33,093 bases of DNA from Candidatus Poseidoniaceae archaeon (GCA_030747785.1 JASLKC010000038.1:1-33093); one strand, 5' to 3'; shown: positions 1-11,938, counted from the stretch's first letter. Numbers and translations are program-made. Notes: generated from the sequence alone by a model not told the origin.

Positions 1-783
1 ACCACTGAGAGTCCGAGGGGGATTCAATGCACTGCCATCGGTTATCATTTCGGACTTCTGAAGGGCGCGTGGTTCCAAATCAAGTTCTGCAAGAGTCGAA
101 TATTCAAGACTCACCGGCCTCCAAGATGAAACTATCAAATCCGCTTCTAACCAATCTGCTAAATCCTGGCTATTGCCAACTGTTGCGGATAGAGCAATAA
201 TCTGAGCCTCGGGTCGTAAATGCCGCACTCGGGTCAAGTTTACTTCCATAGTTGGCCCTCTGTGGTAGTCATTGAGCAAATGAAACTCATCAGCAACAAC
301 AATGGATACTTTGCCGAGTATCTCGGGCTTACTACGCATTAATGAATCGAGTTTCTCACTGGTGCACACAAGGATATCGCAGTCATCGATTTTCCTTGCT
401 TCTCCTGGGGCATCGCCAATTCCAAGGCCGACTTTGAGGCCCAATGCCGCCCCTAATTCACTCAATTCCGCCTGCTTCTCACTAGCTAACGCCTTCAATG
501 GAACGATGTATACAGCTCGACTACCAATTTCATCGACCAGTAGTCTCTTTGCAATTCCTAGGAATGCCACAAGGCTCTTGCCACTCGCTGTAGGAATACA
601 AACCATGGTATTTCGACCAGATAGGACCGAAGTCATCGCTTCGGCTTGAGGAGGGTATAATTTCTCAATTCCCCAATCTTCACTGACGAAACGGACTAAT
701 TTTTCGGGTAAGTCAAGGCCACTGATACGACGCTCCGGCTCACCCATGCTCCGATAGTGGTGGCCAACAGTCCAAAAGTTCAT
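1..783 (-). CDS. hel308: Hel308-like Ski2-family DNA helicase, N-terminal part (runs off the left edge)
   Basis: ATP-dependent superfamily 2 helicase, likely the archaeal Hel308 that unwinds lagging-strand DNA at stalled forks. The frame is open from an ATG at 783 to base 1, giving 261 residues of a protein normally about 700 long. Visible motifs in order: Q-motif-like LYPPQAEAM (residues 42-50), Walker A PTASGKS (64-70), motif Ia VPLKALAS (94-101), DExH box variant DEFH (165-168) followed by HLLNDYHRGPTMEV, and motif III SAT (199-201). The segment after the DExH box closely matches the Hel308 pattern DExHLL...RGPTLEV. RecA domain 2, the winged helix and the ratchet domain lie outside the window. 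It is divergent from the gene at 834 with only 50 bases between them. Another Ski2-like helicase is the only real alternative. Confidence 0.88.
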   Translation of the reverse strand, partial: MNFWTVGHHYRSMGEPERRISGLDLPEKLVRFVSEDWGIEKLYPPQAEAMTSVLSGRNTMVCIPTASGKSLVAFLGIAKRLLVDEIGSRAVYIVPLKALASEKQAELSELGAALGLKVGLGIGDAPGEARKIDDCDILVCTSEKLDSLMRSKPEILGKVSIVVADEFHLLNDYHRGPTMEVNLTRVRHLRPEAQIIALSATVGNSQDLADWLEADLIVSSWRPVSLEYSTLAELDLEPRALQKSEMITDGSALNPPRTLSG

Positions 784-833
784 CCTAAGATGAATCGACA
801 CCCTCAAGGAGTGTGTCCAACCGTAAGGTTCCG

Positions 834-1475
834 ATGTCAGACGACGACCAAGCCATCGACGAGCGCCTATCGGTATTCGAAGACGAGCCCGATTTGAACG
901 ATTGGTTCGAGGTCATATGTGGCTCACTGCTCGCTGTTATTGGCCTTTTCCAACTGATTTCACCTGGTGACCTTGTCGATGTTGATGTGATGCGTTGGTT
1001 TGCTGCCGCGGTAATGGTAGCGGGTATAATGTGGGCTGCGCATGGACTCAAGGACATGGCAATCAAAGAAGTTCGCAAATCTATCGTACTCCTTGAGATG
1101 AGTGGCCGCCAAGGTAGTGTTGACCACGGCCTGATTAGAGATGTTTTACTAAATCCTGAAGCTTATACTGACTTCCTTGTCAAGGAATACGAAGCCGCAT
1201 TTGAAGATGGATATCTCAGCGATGAAGAGTTATCTGAACTAAAGGCGATTCAAGCCGCCCTAGGAATCTCGGATGAAGAAGCGGCTAAACTCGCACTAGA
1301 AGGAGCGATCAAGTCTGCACTGGCAGACGGAAAAGTCAGCGACGATGAGCGAGAAATGATTGAGAAGGCTGCAGATACTGCTGGTCTATCAAAAGCAAAG
1401 AAGACCAAACTCGCCAAGGCACTCGACAGTGGTGAAATTGGAACTGATGCAAAGAAAATCCTTGAATCTCTCTAA
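834..1475 (+). CDS. Small two-TM membrane protein with a C-terminal TerB-like helical domain
   Basis: 213 residues from ATG 834, preceded by AAGG five bases upstream. An in-frame GTG at 813 is possible, but its AAGGA is too close. An acidic N-terminus is followed by two hydrophobic segments (about residues 24-43 and 53-72). The rest is a soluble, acidic, helical region with two similar units: DGYLSDEELSELKAIQ and DGKVSDDEREMIEKAA. This repeated pattern of an acidic turn followed by a helix resembles the TerB/DUF533 fold found in tellurite-resistance and stress proteins. The likely topology is membrane anchor with a cytoplasmic domain. The function is unknown; TerB-like domains are often metal-binding or scaffolding modules. 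Its TAA stop overlaps the stop of the convergent gene. Confidence 0.72.
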   Translation: MSDDDQAIDERLSVFEDEPDLNDWFEVICGSLLAVIGLFQLISPGDLVDVDVMRWFAAAVMVAGIMWAAHGLKDMAIKEVRKSIVLLEMSGRQGSVDHGLIRDVLLNPEAYTDFLVKEYEAAFEDGYLSDEELSELKAIQAALGISDEEAAKLALEGAIKSALADGKVSDDEREMIEKAADTAGLSKAKKTKLAKALDSGEIGTDAKKILESL

Positions 1476-3523
1476 TCAATCCAATTATTTTCGCCAAACC
1501 AATTGGTGAGCAAATCCTTTGCTCTGCGGCGCCTTTTACTTTCGAGAATGATGGCGCCAACGGCTAATCCTAGCCCACATATCACCCATAGGTACTGGTT
1601 AGGAACCAATGTTGCAACTGGATTTACTCCTTCTGCCGTAACGAGATTTGAATGGGGGATGAAAGTTTCATGCTCCACGAGAATGTGAAGTGCGTCTATA
1701 TCATCATCCAAAATCGTCACAGCCATTTTCTCTGGAGTGAGAATGTCTTGCATTACTCGCCATTGATTTTCAGTTATGCTTGCAGGACGTGTTGCCCAAG
1801 CGGGGTTCTGTACCCCTCCAAGGGCTGGAGTTGCAACCATTTCGATATCTAAATGAACGACATTTGACTCTGGTAATTCATCGACGACCAATAATGCCTG
1901 TAGCATGATCATATCGAGCATTAAACTTCTACCGGATGTCAAAATGAACGACTTTGAATGCTCATCTAAATTTGTCCCAGATGTTGAGCCGTCCCATTTT
2001 CCCGCCAATTTTGAGAATATCAAACGGTCGAGTTCAATCTCATTGATGGCAGGAACATGAAGTTGCCATCGTCCGTCATCTAGCGGCAAGGCATAATCGA
2101 CCTCTATCCGCAATTGCAGAGTTTCACCATCTAACATCCCCATTGTTGTACCAACATGCAATGCTCTAGTCGATGCAGGCGTGCTTGGATGTGATGCATG
2201 CCATAATTGATTCAATCTATTATCGAGTAATTCATCGAGATTCATTTCATCAGAATCCTGCGTTTGCCCACTCATTGCCCACATTGGAGATATGATTCCG
2301 CCTGCTAATAATACAAGAACTCCAGGAATGAATAGCCCATATCTAATCGAAGAAGATGTTGTATCGAGTCTCATCTCGAAAAATAGGCCCAATAGCATCG
2401 CCATTGAAAGAATTAGAATCATTACCCCAGAAGAGGCTTCAAGTGCTTCAGAATTAGATTCTGAACCAACTACAGAGAGAGTAGAGACATGTACTGCTTC
2501 ACCGGTGAAATCATCTGGAGTGATTGGCCCAATCCCTTCGAATGCAATCATTCCAGCCCAATTATATGGCTGGAAAGCATCTAATCTACCTCCAATACAC
2601 ATCGTGTGGGTTCCCGTAGGGAGAGCTCTCCATTGCCATATTATTCGAGTTCCATCGTCATCTTGAGTGGTTTGGACTGCTGGACTTGGGGCCATTCTAC
2701 GATCTGGAAGTATCAAGTCAGGCTGTCCATGTGATTGAGAAATTTCTTCAGGAACTCCTTCCCAATCGAAAATTACTCTCATAATCTCATGCTCATCGAT
2801 TTCAAATGACCAGCAATCGCGGTCGTCCTCTACCAATGCCCCATAGTGGTTTGCTTCAAACTCAGTACTGCGAGGTGATGCATCGGTAGAAGGTTCGTCA
2901 ACATCTCGTTCAGCCATGTCTTCCGCCCAAATGATATCGAGTCCAACCAATGAAGAGCCCCTGAGATGAAGTTCCCAATTCCCTGGCCTTTCCAATTCAA
3001 ATTCTAGTAAAACCTTGACCACTTCTCCAGGCCATAACAATCTCTCTCCATCGAGATTGAGTGGCTCGTTTTCGATTCGGTGTGGTCCGTCAAGACCATC
3101 CGTTGGATTAGAATCTCCTTCGAAATCTATGACCTTTATTTTGTCATCAATGATTAGAGTCAGGCGCAAATCAGGCCTCGACACACCTACAATGTCATCT
3201 TGATAACGCAAATCGATTTCAATTTCCCTAATAACATCAGGAATCAAAGCAACTTTATTTTGTGCTGGATACATCGGAAATTCGAGAATTACTTGAGTTG
3301 GCGAGAATGGTGTGGCAGTTGAAACCTGATCTCCAATCGACTCTTCACCAATTGGAACTTCGGTTAACTCACAATTTTCAAGGGAGTGGCACGATAGCCA
3401 AAGGTCTCCGCCATCCTCGCCGACGTCAATCGATGCACTAGCGATTGGTGCAACCAACAAAAAGAGGAGGAACAGTGGCATCTGCCCCTTCATATCCAGA
3501 ACCGTAGGTTCTGCAGTATTCAC
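1472..3523 (-). CDS. Large exported, membrane-anchored protein of unknown function
   Basis: 683 residues. The N-terminus carries a signal-like hydrophobic stretch (about residues 13-30, PLFLLFLLVAPIASAS) after a short leader. An extracytoplasmic beta-rich region follows, including a stretch around residues 225-330 (HYGALVEDDRDCWSF and onward) that resembles bacterial pre-peptidase C-terminal (PPC)-type domains. Two hydrophobic segments lie near residues 363-383 and 395-415, followed by a second soluble domain. A final TM (about 645-661) precedes a basic SKRRRR tail ending in NWFGENNWID. The ATG at 3523 overlaps the TGA of the upstream peptidase gene in an ATGA arrangement, supporting both this start and translational coupling. 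I do not recognise the family. The layout suggests a surface protein with two exposed domains. Confidence 0.7.
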   Translation of the reverse strand: MNTAEPTVLDMKGQMPLFLLFLLVAPIASASIDVGEDGGDLWLSCHSLENCELTEVPIGEESIGDQVSTATPFSPTQVILEFPMYPAQNKVALIPDVIREIEIDLRYQDDIVGVSRPDLRLTLIIDDKIKVIDFEGDSNPTDGLDGPHRIENEPLNLDGERLLWPGEVVKVLLEFELERPGNWELHLRGSSLVGLDIIWAEDMAERDVDEPSTDASPRSTEFEANHYGALVEDDRDCWSFEIDEHEIMRVIFDWEGVPEEISQSHGQPDLILPDRRMAPSPAVQTTQDDDGTRIIWQWRALPTGTHTMCIGGRLDAFQPYNWAGMIAFEGIGPITPDDFTGEAVHVSTLSVVGSESNSEALEASSGVMILILSMAMLLGLFFEMRLDTTSSSIRYGLFIPGVLVLLAGGIISPMWAMSGQTQDSDEMNLDELLDNRLNQLWHASHPSTPASTRALHVGTTMGMLDGETLQLRIEVDYALPLDDGRWQLHVPAINEIELDRLIFSKLAGKWDGSTSGTNLDEHSKSFILTSGRSLMLDMIMLQALLVVDELPESNVVHLDIEMVATPALGGVQNPAWATRPASITENQWRVMQDILTPEKMAVTILDDDIDALHILVEHETFIPHSNLVTAEGVNPVATLVPNQYLWVICGLGLAVGAIILESKRRRRAKDLLTNWFGENNWID

Positions 3524-4059
3524 TTTGTCGGCTCAATGCGTACATCAATCAAAGGCTTCCTGCACTCCCTACAGAGGTATTTTCCCCTGCCTGCTTTCTG
3601 CCGTGGATGCTCCTTTGAGCAACTGGGGCATACCCAGAGATATTTCGCTTTTAGATGGCGTAAATATTCTGTGAATTTGCGCCCCATCTCTCCAGCTTCA
3701 GTTGATGGCCATAGATGTTCAAGCCTTCTAAATTCAGAATCATGTGGCAGGTGTCCGAGTGCATGAATGAACTCATGATGCATTACCCAGGCGCCATATG
3801 GCTTCCATTCGCCATTCAGTAACATTGGATGAATATCGATGACATCGACATCTTCTGGCCCTGAAGGATCGGCGATTCCACGCTTCCATCTAGTCACGCC
3901 ATGACGCTGTGTCGCATTGCTCCTAAGAACGCCTAAATCAAGACTAGTTAATTGAGTAAGTAATTCCTCACTCCATTCATTCATCGCTGACATTACCTCA
4001 ATCACAAATACTCTAAGATCCTCAAGAGCGATGAGTTGTGTACTATCGGGTCGCGCCAT
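3520..4059 (-). CDS. SprT-like zinc metallopeptidase with C-terminal zinc ribbon
   Basis: 179 residues, probably cytoplasmic (no signal peptide or TM). A zincin motif HHEFIHALGHLPHDSEF includes HEFIH at residues 95-99. The C-terminus holds a four-cysteine zinc ribbon, CPSC (144-147) and CREC (163-166). This order, HExxH domain then C4 ribbon, is that of SprT/Spartan-type proteins, whose eukaryotic member digests DNA-protein crosslinks; the family function in archaea is not established. The gene starts directly after the TGA of the thioesterase gene (no spacer) and overlaps the next gene by four bases, so it is the middle of a three-gene operon. Assignment to the SprT-like group rests on architecture only. 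Confidence 0.75.
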   Translation of the reverse strand: MARPDSTQLIALEDLRVFVIEVMSAMNEWSEELLTQLTSLDLGVLRSNATQRHGVTRWKRGIADPSGPEDVDVIDIHPMLLNGEWKPYGAWVMHHEFIHALGHLPHDSEFRRLEHLWPSTEAGEMGRKFTEYLRHLKAKYLWVCPSCSKEHPRQKAGRGKYLCRECRKPLIDVRIEPTK

Positions 4060-4524
4060 TCACGACCACCGATGATATGCAGGATGTCCTTCCTTTACCG
4101 CAACGAAAAGACCGCTACCCGTAGCACAGACTTTTCCTGCAGCAGTCATTGTCATAGAAATTGTAGCCCGGTCTTCAGATATCTCTTCGACCCGGCCAAT
4201 GATATGGAGTTCTTCTCCTAGTGGAGTTGGGCGTCGTAATTTCACCGTGTATTTTGCAGTAACAGTGCATGGTGGCTCGTCTAAATCATTCTCATCCATC
4301 AATGCAACAGCTGCTGTCCAATTGCCATGGCAGTCTAGCAATGTACCGATTATTCCACCATTTATCATCCCAGGGAAGGCTTGATGTTCTTCATCTGGAG
4401 TAAATCTGAGTTCAAGTCCTTCTTCACACCGGTGTGAGTCAATTCGAAGACCCTTTTCATTTGCTGGTCCACACCCGAAGCAAATCGAAGTGGGAGCATA
4501 CATTCGCTGAACACCATCTTCCAT
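4060..4524 (-). CDS. PaaI/hotdog-fold thioesterase family protein
   Basis: 154 residues from ATG 4524. The N-terminus carries the CFGCGPANEKGLRI signature common in hotdog proteins of the COG2050 type. The central segment around FPGMINGGIIGTLLDCHGNWTA corresponds to the catalytic helix region (usual pattern HGG..a.l.D), although the usual His is replaced by Asn (INGG). The later TAKYTVKLRRPTPLGEEL is the typical second strand pair. The likely role is hydrolysis of a small acyl-CoA thioester; the substrate cannot be told. The frame stays open to 4689, but that longer version would run antisense into the start of the gene at 4597, and the family starts near the CFGCG motif, so 4524 (or 4503) is preferred. 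First gene of a leftward operon. Confidence 0.75.
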   Translation of the reverse strand: MEDGVQRMYAPTSICFGCGPANEKGLRIDSHRCEEGLELRFTPDEEHQAFPGMINGGIIGTLLDCHGNWTAAVALMDENDLDEPPCTVTAKYTVKLRRPTPLGEELHIIGRVEEISEDRATISMTMTAAGKVCATGSGLFVAVKEGHPAYHRWS

Positions 4525-4596
4525 GCATACACCCTGTAGTCGAAGGTTGATTTCGATTCCGATGGCCATCATCTTGATGGCCTCGATACTATTGGT

Positions 4597-5898
4597 ATGG
4601 GCATGGCCGGAAAGAAGAGGCGAGTTAGGGTTGCTCATGAACTCCCTAAACCGCGTCGTCTGGCTATCAAAAAGGCCTTGGAGGAGCACGAATCGGGTGG
4701 CAGGCCTGATTGGGATAGAGGCATGGAGTGGAAGGAAATCAGATTTTTTCGCAAACGCGTAAAACCTGGTGAAATGAGAACTGTCATGATGCCTCTACTC
4801 GATGTTGATCTTGGCGATAGATGGCCCATCCCCGTAACGGTGTTCCATGGAGTTCGCCCCGGACCAGTCGTCACCATTATTGGTGGAACGCATGGTGATG
4901 AACTCACAGGACCTAGTGCTTGTACCAACCTTCTTTCACAGACATTTACAGGACCTGATGGTGCATTAGATCCTTCTACAATGGCAGGTACTGTACGTGT
5001 AGTTCCAGTCCTCAACCTCCCGGGTTATAGAATGAAATCACGTTATTTCCCTGATGGCCGAGACCTCAATAGAAACTTCCCTGGCAAACCAAAGGGAACG
5101 ACTACGTCTAGGGTAGCCGATACCGTCGCAAGGAACCTTATCGAAGGTTCAGATGTAATCATCGATCTGCATAGCGCTGCGCAAGGTCGTTCTAATATGC
5201 CTCAAGTTCGCGGAGATTTATCACATCCTGCATCAAATCTTCTCGCTAAGGCTTTCGGAATAGAATTGATTCTCGATAGTAGGGCACCAAAAGGTAGTAT
5301 GAGAAAAATTGCCAACAAGATGGATATTGCTTCGATTACCTACGAGGGTGGTGGGGCTAATTGGCTCGACCAATCTGCAGTAAAGGTTGCAGTACACGGT
5401 TGTTTGAATGTCCTCAAAGCCCTGAAAGTAATCTCTGGAATTCCGGTGAGACCTAGGTTCCGTTTGAATGCGGGCGGCTCCACCTGGTTGCGAGCGGGCG
5501 AAGGAGGATTACTCGATATGTTCGTAGTTCCCGGAAGCGTTGTCTCCCGTGGTGATGTCGTTGCCACAATTTCAGACCCTGGAACTCCAGGGCTAAGCGT
5601 AGATATCGTTGCACCTGAAGATGGTTTGATGATTTGCACAGCGACAAATCCTTTCGTAAATGCAGGAATGCCAGTGGGGCACTTCCTACCAATTTCCAAA
5701 CATATGGAGTTGCTTAGAACGCAATTGGATGACCGCGGACGCCTAATCGTAAATGGAAGTCAAGGGGAGCCAATTTGGCGCGAAGAGGACGATGAAGAAA
5801 TGGTCGAAATCGATGTTGAAGGTGAATGGTCGGGAGGCTCTGTAGACGCTGAATGGCGTGAAGTCAATGCCGAGGAAACCGAACAAGAAGATTCTTGA
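4597..5898 (+). CDS. Succinylglutamate desuccinylase/aspartoacylase family zinc hydrolase
   Basis: 433 residues of the M14-like AstE/AspA (COG3608) family, which releases an acyl group from an N-acyl amino acid. Zinc ligands appear in GGTHGDEL (H99, E102) and DLHSAA (H192). DLNRNFPG (157-163) is the substrate-binding motif of the family, and ITYEGGG near residue 250 probably carries the catalytic Glu. The C-terminal third is a barrel-like segment (GGLLDMFVVPGSVVSRGD) resembling lipoyl/biotinyl-type folds, as in other members. The final 40 residues are very acidic. A basic N-terminal extension of about 40 residues precedes the family core. Starts at ATG 4597 or ATG 4603 are equally possible. 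The TGA directly abuts the stop of the convergent gene. The acyl substrate is unknown. Confidence 0.82.
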   Translation: MGMAGKKRRVRVAHELPKPRRLAIKKALEEHESGGRPDWDRGMEWKEIRFFRKRVKPGEMRTVMMPLLDVDLGDRWPIPVTVFHGVRPGPVVTIIGGTHGDELTGPSACTNLLSQTFTGPDGALDPSTMAGTVRVVPVLNLPGYRMKSRYFPDGRDLNRNFPGKPKGTTTSRVADTVARNLIEGSDVIIDLHSAAQGRSNMPQVRGDLSHPASNLLAKAFGIELILDSRAPKGSMRKIANKMDIASITYEGGGANWLDQSAVKVAVHGCLNVLKALKVISGIPVRPRFRLNAGGSTWLRAGEGGLLDMFVVPGSVVSRGDVVATISDPGTPGLSVDIVAPEDGLMICTATNPFVNAGMPVGHFLPISKHMELLRTQLDDRGRLIVNGSQGEPIWREEDDEEMVEIDVEGEWSGGSVDAEWREVNAEETEQEDS

Positions 5899-7158
5899 TC
5901 AAGCACTTTCGTTGAATTCTGCAATCGCTTGCTCAATCTCAAAGTTTTCCATATTTCTTGGCTGGCTTTTTGCCACCTCGAAAAGATGAGCTACAAGTTC
6001 ATCTGTAGCCTCAATGCCATTCTGTTCCAACCACCAAAGGATATTGGAACGCCCTGACATATGTCCGACTCGAATCACCTGCTGTAAACCAAAATCAGCG
6101 GCTGGAACTCCAGAATAAACTCTGTCTGCAAGCCAATGGTCGCCTTTTCGCATAGCCTTGATTACCGCACTTGCGTGTACACCAGTTCCAGTCTCAAATG
6201 CATCTTCACCGAAAACAGGGTAGTTTCGAGGTAGAGGGACTTTGATGTACTCATTCGCTTTGTGAACGTATTCATTGAGAAGAGTTAGGTCATTTTCGAT
6301 GATACCCATTAGTGAGAGGTTGACTAGAGTTTGGTCGAGTGGAGCATTTCCAGCACGCTCACCTACACCTAATGCTGTGCCATGAAGCACATCAGCACCG
6401 GCCTCCACTGCAGCAATATTGTTTGCAACTCCTAATCCACGGTCCTGATGTCCGTGCCAATTTACTTCGATGTCTCTGCGCTGGTATCCACCATCTTTGA
6501 TGACTTCTTCATCGATATAGGACAGTAATTGCTTCACTCCATTTGGTGTTACATGGCCACAAGTATCGCAAACGCAAAGGCGGCGAACACCTAGATCCAT
6601 CGCTCTTTGATAGATTAATTTCACATCTTCAGGCTTTGAGCGTGTTGTATCTTCGGTAACGAACATTACAGGAACGTCATTTTCAACCGCATATGATACA
6701 GCTTTTTCCATAGTTGAAACAAGTTTTTCCATAGTCCATCCTTCGGTGAATTGACGAATCGGCGAAGTTCCAAGGAATGCGCTTGCCTGAATCGGAACAC
6801 CGTGTTTTTCTTGCATTTCCACAAGTGGTTCAATATCTCCCATTAGAGTACGAACCGCTGCACCAGGTCTTATTTGGTAGTCATTTTCTATAATGTGAGA
6901 TATCATTGCATCGATATGTGAACGATGAAATGGTCCAGCACCTGGAAGACCTAAATCGACCTTTTGGATTCCGAGTCTTTCCATGTAAGAAAGAAGTTCG
7001 ATCTTCTGCTCGATACTTGGATTCAAAGCGCTTGGACTCTGAAGCCCATCTCTCAAGGTCTCATCGTCAAACCAGACGCCATGTGGATGATTATTAGCAT
7101 CACGTGAATACTCATAATCGACAAGATTCCAATCGTGTATTAGACTCCGTTCATCCAT
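5899..7158 (-). CDS. DRE-TIM acyltransferase: 2-isopropylmalate/homocitrate synthase family, no regulatory domain
   Basis: 419 residues. The Claisen-condensing acetyl-CoA family is shown by DDETLRDGLQ (residues 31-40, metal-binding Asp and catalytic Arg) and by the metal ligands HGH at H235 and H237. LGVGERAGNAPLDQ is the conserved GxGERxGN loop. The LeuA-type C-terminal allosteric domain (about 130 residues) is missing; the protein ends after the linker helices. It could be an isopropylmalate, homocitrate or citramalate synthase, or an Re-citrate synthase. The HGHQDRG segment differs from the usual HCHND of LeuA, so I do not assign a symbol. No leucine or lysine biosynthesis genes are adjacent. 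GGTGAT, a perfect match to the archaeal ribosome-binding consensus, lies five bases before ATG 7158. Confidence 0.8.
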   Translation of the reverse strand: MDERSLIHDWNLVDYEYSRDANNHPHGVWFDDETLRDGLQSPSALNPSIEQKIELLSYMERLGIQKVDLGLPGAGPFHRSHIDAMISHIIENDYQIRPGAAVRTLMGDIEPLVEMQEKHGVPIQASAFLGTSPIRQFTEGWTMEKLVSTMEKAVSYAVENDVPVMFVTEDTTRSKPEDVKLIYQRAMDLGVRRLCVCDTCGHVTPNGVKQLLSYIDEEVIKDGGYQRRDIEVNWHGHQDRGLGVANNIAAVEAGADVLHGTALGVGERAGNAPLDQTLVNLSLMGIIENDLTLLNEYVHKANEYIKVPLPRNYPVFGEDAFETGTGVHASAVIKAMRKGDHWLADRVYSGVPAADFGLQQVIRVGHMSGRSNILWWLEQNGIEATDELVAHLFEVAKSQPRNMENFEIEQAIAEFNESA

Positions 7159-7242
7159 TCTGAATCACCAGACAGGAAAGCGCGAAAACACGCTCCCCGT
7201 TTGCCCAGATGAGCCTACAGCGTTTGAACCCTTGGCTGAAAT

Positions 7243-9960
7243 TCACTCCTCTTCTGAAGAGGATGACTTCTCTGTCATGATCTGTTCTGCCAATTCCGCA
7301 GGCATTCGAGCACTGTAAATCAATTCATCAACAAATGATGATTTATCCTTGGCTCGTAATTCCATCAGCCGTGTTCCCTTTGAGACACGTCCAGCGGTTT
7401 CCTTGGTCTGTCCAGCATTGATGCGAATGACCACGCCCTTGCCCGAGAGCAAGAATAACTGGTCCTCGAGATTTGGAACTTGATGGACTCTGGAGATTTC
7501 ATCTCCATCATTGAAGTTCATTGTTCTAACTCCCTTTCCACCGCGTTTGACACGGCGGTAACCATCACGCTTGGCGCCTTCGGTTCCAGGTTCTACTTCG
7601 TTCCCTTCGGAATCGAACATCATACCACTACCTAGTATCGTACGCTTACCCATTCCTTGCTTAGTCAAGGTCAAAACGTGCGTCTCGTTGAATTCTTCCT
7701 CCTCTGCCATTATCATACCAGAAAGAATGCAATCATCATCGAGTCTAATTCCTCGAACACCGCTTGATACACGGCCTTGTGATCTCACTGAACCGAGGTC
7801 GAAACGGCAGGCTCGTCCATTATTGGACACCAATACCACATCGTGATTATCGGTTCCCACTCTCACGGAAACAAGTTCATCTTCTGCTGCTAGGTTTATC
7901 GCCTTCTTTCCATTTCGATTTATCTTGATGTATTCGGAAAGCTTACTCTTCTTGATTACTCCCTTCCGGGTAGCAAATGCAAGGTAGTGTTCCTTTTCTT
8001 GACTTTCTAATTCATCGGCTAAAGAGCGTTTAAGAGGAATGATTGAAACTACTGTTTCATCATCTTTGAGGCCTAGAATATTTCTGATATGGCTACCTCT
8101 TGAGGTTCGTGAACCCTGGGGGGTCTCCCAAGCCTTGAGGCCATATACACGACCTTCGATGTATGGCTTCTCTTCATCGTTGACCATCTTTGTCGCTGGC
8201 CTATTGGTGAAGATTAGTAGGCGATCCTTTGAGAAACAAGTAATCAGGCTTGTTGGGAAATCCTCGTTCTTGGTTGAAACTCCCTTCATGCCCTTACCGC
8301 CACGGTTTTGCATGCGGAATGCTTCAGCTGGCAAGTGACGAATGTAGTTATCATTTGTTAGGGTAATGACAATTGCTCGCTCAGCGATAAGGTCCTCACG
8401 GTCCATCGATAATGGCATCGGGTCAACATGTGTTCGGCGTTCATCGCCATGCTTTTCGACGAGTTCTGATAATTCCTCCATCATGATGTCGAGGCGACGG
8501 CGCCGTGAACCTAGAATGTCCTTGAGGTCGGTGATGACAATCATGAGTTCATCATATTCATCCTGAACCTTCTTGACATCGAGGCGTGATAACTGGTAAA
8601 GTCGGCGCTCAGCAATCGCTTTCGCTTGGGGTTCAGTGAAATCGAACGGAGAAATTCCGGACATCTTCTCATCGCCCTTTAGCACATTCTCAAATTGCTC
8701 TCTGCTAGAACTCGCACGACCGACTTTGATTACATCATCAATACGATCCTGTGCCTTGACTAATCCTTCGAGGATATGCGCTCTAGCCTCAGCCTTGTTG
8801 AGATTGAATTGAGTTCTACGCTCGATTACACTCTCTCGGTGGCGAACATGTGTGTGAAGCATTACTGGTAATGTGAGAAGAACTGGCCTTCCATCGATAA
8901 TTCCCATCATGTTGGCCGAATATGATTCTTGAAGTCGACTCGATTTGAATAACTGGTTTAGTACGGCGTGAGGGTCGGCATTATTCTTAACTTCAATAAC
9001 AACGCGAATTCCTTCCTTTGAAGATTCGTCTCTGATATCACGAATACCCTTCACCATCTCTTTAGTAACCAGTTCAGCAATATGTTCGAGCATTGCTGCT
9101 TTCTTTACCTGATATGGGATTTCTGTGATGATAATTCTCTTGCCCTCGCTATCATCGAGAACCTCACATGTAGAGCGAATATGGAATCTACCATGTCCCG
9201 TTGAATACATATCATAGATTCCATCAATTCCATAGACAGTAGCACCGGTAGGGAAATCTGGACCTGTGATTTTCTGTGTATATTCATCGATTGCGATATT
9301 TGGTAATTCGTCTGCATCACCAGAATCTTCACCCTCTTCGATGATACGATCTACATGAAGCCTGAGTGCATCAGCAACTTCATTGAGATTGTGTGGAGGG
9401 ATTTTCGTGGCCATTCCGACCGCAATTCCATCGCTCCCATTCAAGAGCAGGTTCGGTAAGCGTGAAGGTAAAACGGTTGGTTCCATTTCCGAATCATCGA
9501 AATTAGGTTGGAACAGAACTGTGTCTTTGTCTATATCTTCCAGCATATGCTTAGCAATACGGTCAAGTCTACTCTCTGTATATCGCATAGCAGCAGGTGG
9601 GTCACCATCGATTGAACCGAAGTTACCCTGTCCATCAACAAGTGGATATCTCAATGAAAACTCCTGAGCCATTCGCACCATTGTATCGTAGATCGATTGG
9701 TCTCCGTGAGGATGGAATTTACCCATTACCTCTCCAACAGAACGTGCTGACTTTGAGTGACTTTTCTCAGGGGTATGTCCAGCTTCATGCATTCCATATA
9801 GGACGCGCCGATGGACCGGCTTTAGACCATCTCTCGCATCAGGTAGAGCACGTCCAATAATTACTGACATTGCATAATTGATGTAACTGGTTTTCATCTC
9901 TTCGTTAAGGCGACGAGGTAGTAATTCTCCACCTGGTGCTGAAGTATCATCGGCTTCCAT
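7243..9960 (-). CDS. gyrA: DNA gyrase subunit A (bacterial type)
   Basis: 905 residues. Breakage-reunion subunit of DNA gyrase, which introduces negative supercoils with GyrB. The winged-helix region has the active-site Tyr127 in AAMRYTES and the [10 protein letters not shown] segment (83-92). A GyrA-box variant QNRGGKG (551-557) opens the C-terminal beta-pinwheel that wraps DNA and separates gyrase from topoisomerase IV. The tail is acidic (EKSSSSEEE). The frame extends back to a TTG at 9984. However, ATG 9960 has a perfect GAGGAGG ribosome-binding site (9969-9975) with an eight-base spacer, formed partly from the gyrB stop codon, so 9960 is the start. Gyrase is ancestrally bacterial, and Marine Group II is known to carry it, so this is an old transfer. 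Confidence 0.97.
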   Translation of the reverse strand: MEADDTSAPGGELLPRRLNEEMKTSYINYAMSVIIGRALPDARDGLKPVHRRVLYGMHEAGHTPEKSHSKSARSVGEVMGKFHPHGDQSIYDTMVRMAQEFSLRYPLVDGQGNFGSIDGDPPAAMRYTESRLDRIAKHMLEDIDKDTVLFQPNFDDSEMEPTVLPSRLPNLLLNGSDGIAVGMATKIPPHNLNEVADALRLHVDRIIEEGEDSGDADELPNIAIDEYTQKITGPDFPTGATVYGIDGIYDMYSTGHGRFHIRSTCEVLDDSEGKRIIITEIPYQVKKAAMLEHIAELVTKEMVKGIRDIRDESSKEGIRVVIEVKNNADPHAVLNQLFKSSRLQESYSANMMGIIDGRPVLLTLPVMLHTHVRHRESVIERRTQFNLNKAEARAHILEGLVKAQDRIDDVIKVGRASSSREQFENVLKGDEKMSGISPFDFTEPQAKAIAERRLYQLSRLDVKKVQDEYDELMIVITDLKDILGSRRRRLDIMMEELSELVEKHGDERRTHVDPMPLSMDREDLIAERAIVITLTNDNYIRHLPAEAFRMQNRGGKGMKGVSTKNEDFPTSLITCFSKDRLLIFTNRPATKMVNDEEKPYIEGRVYGLKAWETPQGSRTSRGSHIRNILGLKDDETVVSIIPLKRSLADELESQEKEHYLAFATRKGVIKKSKLSEYIKINRNGKKAINLAAEDELVSVRVGTDNHDVVLVSNNGRACRFDLGSVRSQGRVSSGVRGIRLDDDCILSGMIMAEEEEFNETHVLTLTKQGMGKRTILGSGMMFDSEGNEVEPGTEGAKRDGYRRVKRGGKGVRTMNFNDGDEISRVHQVPNLEDQLFLLSGKGVVIRINAGQTKETAGRVSKGTRLMELRAKDKSSFVDELIYSARMPAELAEQIMTEKSSSSEEE

Positions 9961-9968
9961 ATTATTTT

Positions 9969-9973
9969 CCTCC

Positions 9974-9975
<2 letters not shown>
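9969..9975 (-). promoter_or_regulatory. gyrA ribosome-binding site overlapping the gyrB stop
   Basis: On the minus strand GAGGAGG lies eight bases before ATG 9960 and shares bases with the gyrB TGA. It decides the gyrA start (9960, not TTG 9984) and suggests coupled translation of the two gyrase subunits in equal amounts. Confidence 0.85.

Positions 9976-11938
<1,963 letters not shown>

Noticed and set aside
4525-4689. Longer N-terminus for the hotdog thioesterase
   Set aside because: It would overlap the divergent hydrolase start on the other strand, and the family begins near the CFGCG motif.
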